From assembly GCF_002157505.1 (NCBI RefSeq), contig NZ_NFSC01000030.1:434001-498000 (forward strand): a stretch of 64,000 nt of DNA, written 5' to 3'. Origin of the DNA: Arthrobacter agilis (lineage in GTDB: Bacteria; Actinomycetota; Actinomycetes; Actinomycetales; Micrococcaceae). The position numbers and the translations under genes are program-made. Shown in pieces: positions 1 through 8,586 of the stretch. The notes under the pieces were generated by a model that worked only from the letters and a program-made list of their open reading frames with translations, made no database searches and had not been told where the DNA came from. The stretch's first letter is position 1. Each line of letters opens with the position of its first letter.

Positions 1-129
1 GCGCTGACGGGAGGAGCACCGCTGCTGCCGTTGCGGGTCGAATCGGATCGGCTCACGCTGCGGTCCGTCGAGCAGCAGGGCCAGTTCGCGTTCCTCACCT
101 ACGACGTCGCGCGGGCCTCCGGAACGTAG
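1..129 (+). CDS. C-terminal end of a gene cut by the window edge
   Basis: The first frame is open from base 1 and ends at a TAG at 127-129, giving the last 42 residues of a protein (ending VARASGT). The fragment has balanced, protein-like composition (for example PLRVESDRLTLRSVEQ), but it is too short for me to recognise a family. Its end overlaps the end of the convergent hydrolase gene by about 30 bases, which is plausible for tail-to-tail genes. Function unknown. Confidence 0.55.
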   Translation, partial: ALTGGAPLLPLRVESDRLTLRSVEQQGQFAFLTYDVARASGT

Positions 130-1088
130 GCGTCCCGCCAGCGCGCGAGTTCGTCGAAGAACCTGGACCGGGCCGGCTGCGGCGAGAGGGCGAGGTCATG
201 GATGCCGCCCTCGATGCGCACCAGGGTGACGTGCCGGCCGAGCCGGGGTGCCCGTCCTGCGATGTGGTCCACGTTGAGGACCACATCCGTCGACGAGATC
301 CGCTCCGGCTCCCGCACGGGGTTCGAGGTGGCGTCGGAACACGCGACGAACACGGGGCAGTCGATGGCGAGCCCGCGGTTGAGGAGCGCATGGCCGGCCC
401 GGATGGTGCGCAGCCAGCCCGCGACGACGGGGAACCCGCCGTGCGGCTTCCACGCCAGGTTGTAGTCCCAGTCACCGCCGGTCTCCCGGTGCAGGTAGCG
501 GCCGTAGGAGGTCCCGAGCTTCCCGACGACGGTCCGGGGCTTGAGCGTCCCGATCCGGTGGACCGCCGCCGTGCCCAGGGTGCGCTGGAACAGGCTGGCG
601 TTGAGGTCGAACCAGGGGCTGTTCAGGACGAGCGCGTCCACGATCCCGCGGCCGCGCCACCGGTGTGCCCAGAGGGAGGTGATCAGGCCACCGGTCGAGT
701 GCCCCATGACCACGAGGACGTCGTGGCCTTCGTCCTCGCGGATGATCCGCGCGGCCTCGTCGAGTTCCTCGTCGTAGTCCTCGAGCGAGGTGACGTAGTT
801 GGGTGTCTGGTGTTCACCGAGGGACCGTCCGTACTTCCGCAGGTCCAGGGCGTAGAAGTCGAACCCCGCCTCGCGCCATGCCTCGGCAAGATTCGTCTGG
901 AAGAAGTAGTCCACGAAGCCGTGGACATAGAGCACTGCTCGGCGTGAGCCGCCCGGGACGGCAGAGCGGACCAGTGTGGCGACGACCTGGCCCTCGTCGT
1001 CGGGCCGCAGCGGTAGCGCCCGCACTTCGTAGCCGGGACCGAGGAAGTCCTCGCGATACGCGTCCTGGTGCTCCGACTCCGTTGTCAT
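99..1088 (-). CDS. alpha/beta hydrolase (serine hydrolase, lipase/aminopeptidase-like)
   Basis: Predicted cytoplasmic serine hydrolase of 329 residues, of the lysophospholipase / Hydrolase_4 type; substrate unknown. An HGF oxyanion motif lies near residue 56, the nucleophile elbow GHSTGG has Ser131, and a late GGIHDLALS supplies the likely catalytic His. A longer in-frame start exists upstream, but ATG at 1088 follows a good Shine-Dalgarno (GGAGG, 6 bases away) and gives the usual N-terminus for such proteins. No signal peptide is visible. It is divergent from the 5'-nucleotidase gene, with 158 bases between the two starts that must hold both promoters. Confidence 0.85.
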   Translation of the reverse strand: MTTESEHQDAYREDFLGPGYEVRALPLRPDDEGQVVATLVRSAVPGGSRRAVLYVHGFVDYFFQTNLAEAWREAGFDFYALDLRKYGRSLGEHQTPNYVTSLEDYDEELDEAARIIREDEGHDVLVVMGHSTGGLITSLWAHRWRGRGIVDALVLNSPWFDLNASLFQRTLGTAAVHRIGTLKPRTVVGKLGTSYGRYLHRETGGDWDYNLAWKPHGGFPVVAGWLRTIRAGHALLNRGLAIDCPVFVACSDATSNPVREPERISSTDVVLNVDHIAGRAPRLGRHVTLVRIEGGIHDLALSPQPARSRFFDELARWRDAYVPEARATS

Positions 1089-1246
1089 GATGGTCCTCCC
1101 TGACCTGGATCCGGACGGAAGGCCCGGATGTACGCGTGCCGAACGGCGGACCTCCACGTTCATCCGGGAGTAAGCCCACCGTTCCCAGTGTGTCACCGGT
1201 CACGGATAAGCTGGCGCCACCGCACCACGACAGGAGCTGATTCCAC

Positions 1247-3049
1247 GTGTCAGAAAGTTTCATCAGGGGGCACCGCCGCGCCATCGCGGCAGTCGCCGTC
1301 AGCTGCGTCGCAGCACTCGCACTCGCGCCCGCAGCAACCGCCGCACCCGGTGGAAGCAAGGGCCCCGAGGACCCGACGGCCACCATCACCGTTCTGGGGA
1401 CCAGCGATCTCCACGGCTACATCGAGAACTGGGACTACTTCACCAATGCGGAGTACGACGACGCGGCCCACAACGACGTCGGGCTCGCCAAGGTCTCGGG
1501 CCTCATCAACCAGGTCCGCGCCGACCGCGGGAAGGAGTCCACGCTCCTCATCGACGCAGGGGACACCATCCAGGGCACCTCACTGACGGACTACTTCGCC
1601 ACGGTCGAGCCCGTCACGGAGAGCGGCGAGACCCACCCGATGGCCGCCGCCATGAACGCCATGGACTACGACGCCGCGGCGCTGGGCAACCACGAGTTCA
1701 ACTACGGCCTTCCGCTCCTGCGCAAGTACGAGGACCAGCTCGACTTCCCGCTCCTCGGCGCCAACGTCATGGACTGGGCCACCGGGGCGGAGGCCTTCAC
1801 GCCCTACGTCATCAAGACGGTCAAGCTCGCGGGACAGAAACCCATTCGGGTCGGCATCCTCGGCCTGACCAACCCGGGCATCGCCATCTGGGACAAGAAC
1901 AACGTCGAGGGCAAGCTCCGCTTCCCCGGGATCGTCGAGCAGGCCGAGAAGTACGTTCCCGAGATGAAGGCTGCCGGCGCGGACGTCGTCGTCGTCAGCT
2001 CGCACTCCGGCACCTCGGGCACCTCGTCCTACGGCGGCGACCTGCCGCTCGAGAACGCATCGACGCAACTCGCCGAGCAGGTACCCGGCATCGACGCGAT
2101 CCTCGTGGGGCACGCGCACCAGGAGATCCCCGAGCGTTTCGTCACGAACAAGCAGACCGGGAACCAAGTGCTGCTCACCGAACCGAAGAACTGGGGCATG
2201 CGCCTGTCCGTGATGGACTTCGAACTCACGAAGGTGCGCGGACAGTGGGACGTCACCTCGGCGTCGTCGGAACTGCTGAACGCCAACACCGTGCCCGCCG
2301 ATCCGAAGGTCTCGGCGATCATCGCCGAGCAGCACCAGCGCGTCATCGACTACGTGAACACCCCCATCGGCACCGCGACAGAGACCATGTCCGCCGCCGA
2401 AGCGCGGATCCGCGACACCGCCGTCATGGACTTCGTCAGCGAGGTGCAGGCCGGCGCCGTCGACAAGGCCCTGGAGGGGACACCGAACGCAGACCTGCCG
2501 GTCCTGTCCATCGTGGCGCCCTTCAACCGGGCGGCCGTCATCCCCGAGGGTCCCGTGACCATCCGCGACATGGCCGGGCTGTATGTCTTCCCGAACACGC
2601 TGTTCGGCGTTGAGATGACCGGCGCACAGGTTCGGGACTACCTCGAGTACTCGGCGAAGTACTTCAACCAGACCGCTCCCGGCGCTCCGGCGGACCCCGC
2701 GACGCTGACCAATGCCGCGGGAACGCCCGACTACAACTACGACATGATGTCCGGCGTCTTCTACAACATCGACATCAGCAAGCCCGTCGGTGAGCGCATC
2801 ACCAACCTGAGCTACAACGGTGCGCCGATCAACCCCGCCCAGCGCTTCGCCGTGGCCACCAACAATTACCGGCAGTCGGGCGGCGGGAACTTCCCGCACA
2901 TCGCCACGGCTCCGGTGCTGGTGAACCAGACCACGGAGATCCGCCAACTCCTGATCGACTACCTGATCGCCGAGGGCACCATCGACCCCTCGACCTTCTT
3001 CGAGGAGAACTGGAAGCTGACCCGCGAGGGCGAGCCCGTGTTCGAGTAA
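1247..3049 (+). CDS. secreted 5'-nucleotidase / 2',3'-cyclic phosphodiesterase family protein
   Basis: A 600-residue exported metallophosphoesterase that should release phosphate and nucleosides from extracellular nucleotides. It starts with GTG behind AGGAG. A Sec signal peptide occupies about residues 1-33, with an Arg-rich n-region and a hydrophobic AVAVSCVAALALA core ending at ATAAP. Dimetal ligands are visible in order: TSDLHG (D54, H56), IDAGDTIQG, GNHEFNYG (N148, H149), SSHSG and GHAHQE (about 288). The C-terminal 5'-nucleotidase substrate domain follows (NRAAVIPEG, VFPNTLFGVEMTG, TNNYRQSGGGNF). There is no LPXTG or membrane anchor, so it is probably released. A strong terminator follows. 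Confidence 0.93.
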   Translation: MSESFIRGHRRAIAAVAVSCVAALALAPAATAAPGGSKGPEDPTATITVLGTSDLHGYIENWDYFTNAEYDDAAHNDVGLAKVSGLINQVRADRGKESTLLIDAGDTIQGTSLTDYFATVEPVTESGETHPMAAAMNAMDYDAAALGNHEFNYGLPLLRKYEDQLDFPLLGANVMDWATGAEAFTPYVIKTVKLAGQKPIRVGILGLTNPGIAIWDKNNVEGKLRFPGIVEQAEKYVPEMKAAGADVVVVSSHSGTSGTSSYGGDLPLENASTQLAEQVPGIDAILVGHAHQEIPERFVTNKQTGNQVLLTEPKNWGMRLSVMDFELTKVRGQWDVTSASSELLNANTVPADPKVSAIIAEQHQRVIDYVNTPIGTATETMSAAEARIRDTAVMDFVSEVQAGAVDKALEGTPNADLPVLSIVAPFNRAAVIPEGPVTIRDMAGLYVFPNTLFGVEMTGAQVRDYLEYSAKYFNQTAPGAPADPATLTNAAGTPDYNYDMMSGVFYNIDISKPVGERITNLSYNGAPINPAQRFAVATNNYRQSGGGNFPHIATAPVLVNQTTEIRQLLIDYLIAEGTIDPSTFFEENWKLTREGEPVFE

Positions 3050-3082
3050 CTCCCGCGGCGGCGGCGGCGGAAGTCGTTACAG

Positions 3083-3122
3083 AACAGCAGGACGCGGACC
3101 TTCCGGTCTGCGTCCTGCTGTT
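3083..3122 (+). terminator. Rho-independent-type hairpin after the 5'-nucleotidase gene
   Basis: Two 18-base arms (3083-3100 and 3105-3122) pair with one G-T wobble around the loop TTCC, followed by CTTCGTTC. It lies 34 bases after the stop codon at 3049 and just before the next gene. Confidence 0.85.
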
Positions 3123-3142
3123 CTTCGTTCTAGATTTGGAGC

Positions 3143-3697
3143 ATGACCATCGACATCTCGACGGCGACGCCCGACGACGCCGCCGCACTCGCCGCGTGCG
3201 CCGCCGTCGCCTTCCCGCTGGCCTGCCCACCCGATGCGGACCCGGAGGACATCGAGCGGCACATCCGGACCCAGCTCTCCGCCGAGCGGTTCGCCGCGAA
3301 CATCGCAGCCCCTGGGCACACGATCCTGTGTATCCGGGACGGCGACGAAATCGCCGGGTACAGCATGATCGTGCTGGACCAGCCGTCGGATCCGGACGTC
3401 CTGGCGGCGCTGTCGATCTCGCCCGCCGTGGAGCTCAGCAAGTTCTACGTGCATCCCGGCCATCATGGCCGCGGGTCGGCCGCCGCCCTGATGACGGCGA
3501 CCCTGGAACGCGCCGCCGCGTCCGGACTGCCGGGCGTCTGGCTCGGCGTGAACCAGGAGAATGCCCGCGCCCTCCGCTTCTACACGAAGAGTGGTTTCCG
3601 CACCGTGGGCACCAAGCGGTTCCGGCTCGGGAACCGCTTCGAGGACGACTTCATCCTGGAACAGGCGCTGCCAGCCGGCGCGGACAGCGTCGCCTGA
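3143..3697 (+). CDS. GNAT-family N-acetyltransferase
   Basis: A 184-residue single-domain acetyltransferase using acetyl-CoA; the acceptor is unknown. The acetyl-CoA binding segment is visible as VHPGHHGRGSAAALM (motif A), preceded by the beta strand SKFYV and followed by WLGVNQENARALRFYTKSGF (motif B), the typical GNAT ending. The GGAG before the ATG is only one base away, too close to act as a Shine-Dalgarno. A TAGATT box ends six bases before the ATG, so transcription may begin at or next to the start codon (leaderless). The gene sits alone between a terminator and a convergent gene. Confidence 0.88.
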   Translation: MTIDISTATPDDAAALAACAAVAFPLACPPDADPEDIERHIRTQLSAERFAANIAAPGHTILCIRDGDEIAGYSMIVLDQPSDPDVLAALSISPAVELSKFYVHPGHHGRGSAAALMTATLERAAASGLPGVWLGVNQENARALRFYTKSGFRTVGTKRFRLGNRFEDDFILEQALPAGADSVA

Positions 3698-3716
3698 GTT
3701 CCAGCAGGCCCTGGCC

Positions 3717-4037
3717 CTAGTTGACCGTCAGCTCCCCCATACGGCCCCAGCCCTCGGCAGCGATGCGCTCGCTGATGATCTCCGGCGTCTCCACGAGTGC
3801 CTGCGGCATGTCCTCCATGGCCTGGGAGAAGTGGTCGCTGTTGACATGGGCTTCCGCGGCGTCGTCCTGGAACGCCTCGACGAGCACGAACCGGTTGGGG
3901 TCCTCGACGCTGCGGGACCAGTCGAACCACAGGTTCCCCGGTTCCCGGCGGGTGGCCTCCGTGAAGTCCCGCGTCAGGTCGATCCAGCGGTCGCTCCACT
4001 CGGGCTTCACGTTGAACTTGACGACGATGAAGATCAT
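3717..4037 (-). CDS. antibiotic biosynthesis monooxygenase (ABM) domain protein
   Basis: A 106-residue dimeric alpha/beta-barrel protein of the ABM/YgiN type. Members act as cofactor-free quinol monooxygenases or have unknown roles. The features are the beta strand MIFIVVKFNVKPE, the conserved EPGNLWFDWSRSVEDPNRFVLVEAFQD and a His-containing helix (AHVNSDHF). ATG at 4037 is chosen over an upstream in-frame start because AGGAAGG lies 10 bases upstream and the product then begins at the first beta strand. It converges on the GNAT gene. Confidence 0.85.
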   Translation of the reverse strand: MIFIVVKFNVKPEWSDRWIDLTRDFTEATRREPGNLWFDWSRSVEDPNRFVLVEAFQDDAAEAHVNSDHFSQAMEDMPQALVETPEIISERIAAEGWGRMGELTVN

Positions 4038-4142
4038 GGGATGGTGCCTTCCTGGTGGACGTACTGTGCTCGGGTACCGTTCCAACCTATAAGCTCCTGC
4101 GCTCCGGCGCATGCGCGCTTTCCGCGTACGGACGGGGAGTTG

Positions 4143-6485
4143 TCAGAGCGCGAGGCTGGGGTGCAGCTTCTCCAGTGACCATGAGCGGTGCCGTCGTGCC
4201 GCGACGACGGACAGGCCCGCCGCGAGCACGAAGAAGACCAGCAGCTGCGCTGCCGAGAGCCAGACGACACCGAGCTCCCCGCCCGCGATGAGGTGGCGCA
4301 GTCCTACGACGGCGTGCGTCATGGGCAGCAGCGGGCTCAGGAACTGGAAGAAGCCGGGCGCCGTCGCCACGGGGTAGGTGCCCCCTGCGGACGTGAGCTG
4401 CAGCATCAGCAGGACCAGCGCGACCAGCCTGCCGACGCCGCCGAGCAGGGCGACGAGTGACTGGTGGATGGCGGTGAAGACCAGCGCCGTGAGGATCGTG
4501 AAGGCCAGCAGGCCCACCGGGTGGGGCGTGGTCAGCCCGACGCCGGCCACCAGGACCCCGAGGAGCACCAGCGCCTGCAGCACCGCGAACAGCGCGCCCT
4601 GCAGGTAGCCGGCAGCCGACACCCGCCAGGAAGCGGCCGTCGAGGCCAGTGCGCGCGGTGACAGTGCCCGGAGCACGATGTAGGTCACGATGCCGCCGAC
4701 CCAGAGGGCCAGCGGGATGAAGTAGGGCGCCATGCCCTCGCCGTACGCGTCGACGGCATTGGCGTGCGTCCGCTCGACGGCGACCGGTGACGCCCCCACG
4801 CCGCTCAGTTCCGTGCGCTGGGCGTCTGAGTAGTCCGGCACCTGCCCCGCGCCCTGCTCGAGCTGCTGTGCAAGGTCCTGTGACCCGCTGGACAGGGTCC
4901 CGAGGCCGTCCTCGAGCCGGGTGGCGCCGTCGTACGCCTGTCCGGATCCGTCGACGAGGGCCGCTGCTCCCCCGGCCACCTGCTCCGCACCGCCGCTGAG
5001 CGTGGACGCTCCTGCAGCGAGGCGGTCGGCGCCGTCGGAGGCGGAGACGATGCCGTCACGCAGCGCCGGGGCGTTTGCTGCGAGGGTACCGGTCCCCGAC
5101 TGGAGTTGCTCGAGCCCGTCGGCGAGGCCTGCCGCTCCCTGTGCCACCTGCCCGGCGCCCGCGGCGGCATCGCCCGCACCGGTGGCGAGCTCGGAGGCGC
5201 CCGTAGCGAGGCGGCCGGCGCCGTCGGCGGCGGCGCTAGCTCCAGTGGCTGCGGTTCCTGCACCGGCGGCGAGGTCCGTGGCGGACGCGGCGAGGGTTCC
5301 CGTGCCGGCGGCCACCTGCTCGCTCCCCGAAGCCGCGGCGTCCGCGCCGGACGCGAGCTGCTGGAGTGCGGCGAGCCGTTCGACGTCGGTCAGGGCACCG
5401 TAGTTCGCGGCGAGCTGCGTGAGGCCATCGGAGACGGAACGCGCGCCGGTGGCTGCCTGCCCTGCGCCGGCCGAGAGCTGCGCCGCTCCGGCGGAGAGTG
5501 CCCCTGCTCCGTCGCCGACCTGCGCCACGCCGTCGGCGACGCTGCGCGTGCCGTCCGCGAGGGCCGTGGCCGAACCGGACAGGGAGGTAGCGCCGTCGGC
5601 GACCGCCTGCGTTCCCGCCGCTGCCTGCGCGGCTCCGTCGCGCACCGCTGCTCCTCCCGTGGCTGCCGATGCGGCACCCTCCGCGAGCTGCTGCGACTGC
5701 GGAACAAGGTCCGTCGTCGCCGCCTCGAGCTGCGCCAGCCCCGTGGCGAGCTCGGAGGCTCCTCCCGAGAGGTCCGCCGCTCCGCCGGCGACCTGCGCGC
5801 TGCCGGAGGACAGCTGGACGCTGCCGTCCACGAGGTTGCCGAGCCCGACGACGAGCGAGTCCGACCCTTCATCGGCACGCTGTGCGCCGTCGGCGATCCT
5901 GCCGGCACCCTCGCCGGCTTCGGTGAGCTCGCCGCGCAGGGAGGAGAAGCCCAGGTAGATGCTGTCGAGGTAGTCCTCGGTGGCGCCGGACTGCACCTGG
6001 CGCTGGAGGGTGGCGGCCACGGTGTTGCCGACCTGACCGACGATGTAGCTGTCGGCGTCGTTCGTGGTGATGTCGAGCATCGCCTGCGCCGGGGTGTCCC
6101 CGCCGACGGAGGCAAGCTTGGCCGAGAACCCGGACGGGATCTCGAGCGTGGCGGCGTAGGTCCCGTCATCGAGGCCCGCCTGCGCGTCCTCCCTGCTGGC
6201 CTCGACCCAGGTGAACGCGGCGTCGTCGGAGGAGGTGAGTATGCCTGTGAGGTCCGCGCCCGCCGAGATGGTGTTCCCGGTGCCGTCGGGGCCCGTAGCC
6301 GTCGCGGGCTGGTCCTCGTTCACGACGGCGGCCGTCAGATGGTCGAGGTTGCCCGTCGGGTCCCAGTTGGCTGCGAGGTAGAGCCCGCCGTACAGCGCGG
6401 GGATGATGGCGATCACCACCAGTGCGGCCCTGGACAGGAGGGAGATGCGGAAGCGGGAGAGTTCCGTGCGGAGCAGGGAGAACAC
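4143..6485 (-). CDS. YhgE/Pip family membrane protein (ABC-2 type)
   Basis: A 780-residue inner-membrane protein of the YhgE/Pip (phage infection protein) family. An N-terminal transmembrane helix (about residues 18-38, ALVVIAIIPALYGGLYLA) is followed by the family-typical WDPTGNLDHLTAAVVNEDQPA region. A very long extracytoplasmic stretch of short Ala/Gly/Asp-rich repeats (pattern xxLxxGAxxLxxG, about residues 190-560) is likely helical. Five or so C-terminal transmembrane helices of ABC-2 type follow. Its GTG start lies two bases after the stop of the upstream ATPase gene, so the pair is almost certainly co-translated. Family members have been linked to membrane stress and cell-envelope export; substrate unknown. 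Probably repressed by the divergent TetR protein. Confidence 0.9.
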   Translation of the reverse strand: MFSLLRTELSRFRISLLSRAALVVIAIIPALYGGLYLAANWDPTGNLDHLTAAVVNEDQPATATGPDGTGNTISAGADLTGILTSSDDAAFTWVEASREDAQAGLDDGTYAATLEIPSGFSAKLASVGGDTPAQAMLDITTNDADSYIVGQVGNTVAATLQRQVQSGATEDYLDSIYLGFSSLRGELTEAGEGAGRIADGAQRADEGSDSLVVGLGNLVDGSVQLSSGSAQVAGGAADLSGGASELATGLAQLEAATTDLVPQSQQLAEGAASAATGGAAVRDGAAQAAAGTQAVADGATSLSGSATALADGTRSVADGVAQVGDGAGALSAGAAQLSAGAGQAATGARSVSDGLTQLAANYGALTDVERLAALQQLASGADAAASGSEQVAAGTGTLAASATDLAAGAGTAATGASAAADGAGRLATGASELATGAGDAAAGAGQVAQGAAGLADGLEQLQSGTGTLAANAPALRDGIVSASDGADRLAAGASTLSGGAEQVAGGAAALVDGSGQAYDGATRLEDGLGTLSSGSQDLAQQLEQGAGQVPDYSDAQRTELSGVGASPVAVERTHANAVDAYGEGMAPYFIPLALWVGGIVTYIVLRALSPRALASTAASWRVSAAGYLQGALFAVLQALVLLGVLVAGVGLTTPHPVGLLAFTILTALVFTAIHQSLVALLGGVGRLVALVLLMLQLTSAGGTYPVATAPGFFQFLSPLLPMTHAVVGLRHLIAGGELGVVWLSAAQLLVFFVLAAGLSVVAARRHRSWSLEKLHPSLAL

Positions 6486-6487
6486 GG

Positions 6488-7327
6488 TTACCTGGTTTCT
6501 GGGTCTGGGGTGGGGCGGGACGCTGCGGCGCCCAGGGTATGGACGGTGACGGGACGCAGGGGCAGGGCGCCGAGACGGTGCCCGGGGTCCAGGACGTCGT
6601 CGAGTTCCTGCCAGTCCTGGCAGGTGGCGACGACGGTCAGCGGACCGCCGTCACGCCGGGCGTGCTCGAGGGTGAGCAGCGCGGCCCAGGCTGCGCGGCG
6701 CTCGTCGGCCGTGCGGAGCTGGTCGACGTCGTCCACCACGAGCACGTCGGGCCCCGACACGAGGGCGAGGACGAGGCTGAGCGTGAAGCGCGCCACGGGT
6801 GACGCATCGCGCACCAGTTCACCCCGGTGGAGGCGTGCCTGCGCCAGTGGCCCCGACGGTGCGTTCCCGCCGACCACGTCCTCGAGGGCGGCGAGCAGGT
6901 TGTTGGCGGCGGTGATGGTTTGGTCCACCCGCTCGCGGGAGCCCGACCGCCTCCACCACGGGCCCGCCAGCTCGAGCGCTTCGGCCACGTGGTGCCGCAC
7001 GGTGAGGGTCTCGTCGAGCGGCACCACGGTGGCGTTGCCCGTGAAGCCGACCCGGCGGCGCACCTCACCGGCGTGCCGTGGCAGTGCCAGGCCGAGGACC
7101 GAGAACCGCCCCGCCGTAACGGAGAGCCGTCCGGCGAGCGCCAGGGCCAGCGCGGTCTTGCCGGTCCCGGATGCTCCGCCGAGCACGGCGAGCGACCCGG
7201 CCGGGACGTCGAAACTGACGTCCTCGAAGATCGTCCTGCTGCCCGCCCGCAGGGTCAGGCCCTCGACGGCGATGGCAGGAGCAACGCTGTCCTGTTCAAC
7301 GGGGTTCGGGGGCAGGGAGATGACCAT
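6488..7327 (-). CDS. atypical ABC-type ATPase partnered with YhgE/Pip
   Basis: A 279-residue P-loop ATPase probably driving or controlling the YhgE/Pip protein encoded directly downstream. The Walker A motif (GGASGTGKTA) is intact. The ABC signature LSGGQ is absent: the equivalent place reads DASPVARFTLSL. The Walker B box is DVLVVDDVD, with Asp where the catalytic Glu normally stands. ATG at 7327 with GAGG upstream is preferred to an in-frame TTG at 7339. The missing signature may mean slow hydrolysis or a switch-like role rather than classical transport; that is inference. First gene of a two-gene operon. Confidence 0.85.
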   Translation of the reverse strand: MVISLPPNPVEQDSVAPAIAVEGLTLRAGSRTIFEDVSFDVPAGSLAVLGGASGTGKTALALALAGRLSVTAGRFSVLGLALPRHAGEVRRRVGFTGNATVVPLDETLTVRHHVAEALELAGPWWRRSGSRERVDQTITAANNLLAALEDVVGGNAPSGPLAQARLHRGELVRDASPVARFTLSLVLALVSGPDVLVVDDVDQLRTADERRAAWAALLTLEHARRDGGPLTVVATCQDWQELDDVLDPGHRLGALPLRPVTVHTLGAAASRPTPDPETR

Positions 7328-7344
7328 GGTGATCCTCAATTTCG

Positions 7345-7373
7345 ATACTCGGAGTATTCAATACCAATGGTAT
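7345..7373. promoter_or_regulatory. two adjacent 13-bp palindromes, probable TetR operators
   Basis: The 66-base divergent intergenic region holds two perfect 13-bp palindromes, ATACTCGGAGTAT (7345-7357) and ATACCAATGGTAT (7361-7373). Both have the form ATAC-N5-GTAT and their centres are 16 bases apart. They lie between the divergent starts of the ATPase gene and the tetR gene, so one TetR-family dimer per site could control both directions. The assignment to this TetR protein is inferred from position. Confidence 0.8.
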
Positions 7374-7393
7374 CGTAATTGCGGGAGGACGAG

Positions 7394-8035
7394 ATGACAG
7401 CACGCACGACAACCGACAGCACGACGGCGGGAAGGCCACGCCGTCGCCCGCGACGCGAGGACGTCCGCGCGGGGCTGCTCGTCGCGGCACTCGAGGTCTT
7501 CGAGGAGATCGGCTATGTCGCCGCCCGGCTCGACACGATCGCCGAGCGGGCGGGCTACACGAAGGGCGCCGTCTACTCGAACTTCGGCTCCAAGCAGGAA
7601 CTCTTCGCCACCCTGCTGAGCGAGCGGCTCGCCGATACCGCGGCGGACATCCTCACCCAGGTGGATCACCTGACCTCGCTCGACGAGACCGTCCTGCACA
7701 CCGCGCGCTACCTCGCCCGCGGCGTCCTGCGGGACCAGCGCTGGCACGCGCTCGTCGTCGAGTTCGCCCTCCAGGCGGGCCGGGACCCTGAGGTGGGTGC
7801 CGTGTTCCGCGAGCACTGGCGCACCCGGCGCTCGTTGCTGGCCACGACGCTGGCCGAGCGGGCGGCGACCTTCGGTGCGCCGTCGGACCCGGAGCACTAC
7901 ACCGTCTTCGCCACCATCCTGCTGGCCACGGTGAACGGCATGGCCATCGAGTGCGCCGCCGACCCCGGCGCCGTCACCGAGGAACAGGTGACCGAGAGCA
8001 TCGCGGCCGTCCTGCGCGCCGCCCTCGCGGCGTAG
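7394..8035 (+). CDS. TetR-family transcriptional regulator
   Basis: A 213-residue one-component repressor. After a basic N-terminus (GRPRRRPRREDVRAG) the helix-turn-helix reads IAERAGYTKGAVYSNFGSKQELFATLL, the canonical TetR pattern; the rest is an all-helical ligand and dimer domain without recognisable family detail. ATG at 7394 has GGGAGG upstream; an in-frame TTG at 7379 would overlap that site. It is divergent from the ATPase-YhgE operon and most likely regulates that operon and itself through the two palindromes between them. Confidence 0.92.
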   Translation: MTARTTTDSTTAGRPRRRPRREDVRAGLLVAALEVFEEIGYVAARLDTIAERAGYTKGAVYSNFGSKQELFATLLSERLADTAADILTQVDHLTSLDETVLHTARYLARGVLRDQRWHALVVEFALQAGRDPEVGAVFREHWRTRRSLLATTLAERAATFGAPSDPEHYTVFATILLATVNGMAIECAADPGAVTEEQVTESIAAVLRAALAA

Positions 8036-8098
8036 CAGCCCGCGCTGCCCTGGCGTAGCAGTAGGGTGTTCACGGACGAGGGCAGGAAGGGATAGGCA

Positions 8099-8542
8099 AT
8101 GGATTGGCACGTGCTGCTGGAGGCCGCCGTCGCGATTCTCGCCGCCTACGGGCTCTTCCTCCTCTTCCTGGGCCTCTACGCCAGGCGGCACCCGGAGATC
8201 CTGTCGCTGACCGACGTGCTGCGTCTCGGACCGGACCTCCTGCGACTCATCCGGCGCCTCGCCGCGGACCGGACCGTGCCGGGGCGTGCCCGGTTCCTGC
8301 TCGGCGCCCTCGTGGTGTATCTTCTGCTGCCGATCGACCTCGTCCCGGATTTCCTGCCCGTCATCGGCTACGCGGACGACATCGTGCTGGTTGCCGTCGT
8401 CCTGCGCGCCGTCGTCCGGAGCGCCGGACCGGAAGCGCTGGAGCGGCACTGGCCGGGGTCCGAGGGCGGCCTCCGCCTCGTGCGCGGGCTGGCGGGCGTC
8501 AGCGGTCCGGATACCGGTGGGTCCGGCCGCAACACTGCGTAA
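8099..8542 (+). CDS. DUF1232 (YkvA-like) membrane protein
   Basis: A 147-residue protein with an N-terminal membrane helix (LLEAAVAILAAYGLFLLFLGLYA) and a DUF1232 core recognised by LPIDLVPDFLPVIGYADD, the signature of YkvA-like proteins. The biochemical role of the family is not established. It lies 63 bases after the tetR gene in the same direction and could be read through from it, but nothing shows a functional link. The tail is Gly/Ser-rich and poorly conserved in character. Confidence 0.82.
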   Translation: MDWHVLLEAAVAILAAYGLFLLFLGLYARRHPEILSLTDVLRLGPDLLRLIRRLAADRTVPGRARFLLGALVVYLLLPIDLVPDFLPVIGYADDIVLVAVVLRAVVRSAGPEALERHWPGSEGGLRLVRGLAGVSGPDTGGSGRNTA

Positions 8543-8573
8543 CGCAAAGTCATGAAGCGTCTTTGAACGGGCG

Positions 8574-8579
8574 TAATCT
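8574..8579 (+). promoter_or_regulatory. candidate -10 box of a leaderless transcript
   Basis: TAATCT fits the actinobacterial TANNNT -10 pattern and ends seven bases before the ATG at 8587, where no Shine-Dalgarno is visible. Transcription would then start at or next to the initiation codon. No convincing -35 box is seen. Confidence 0.45.
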
Positions 8580-8586
8580 CCTCCGC

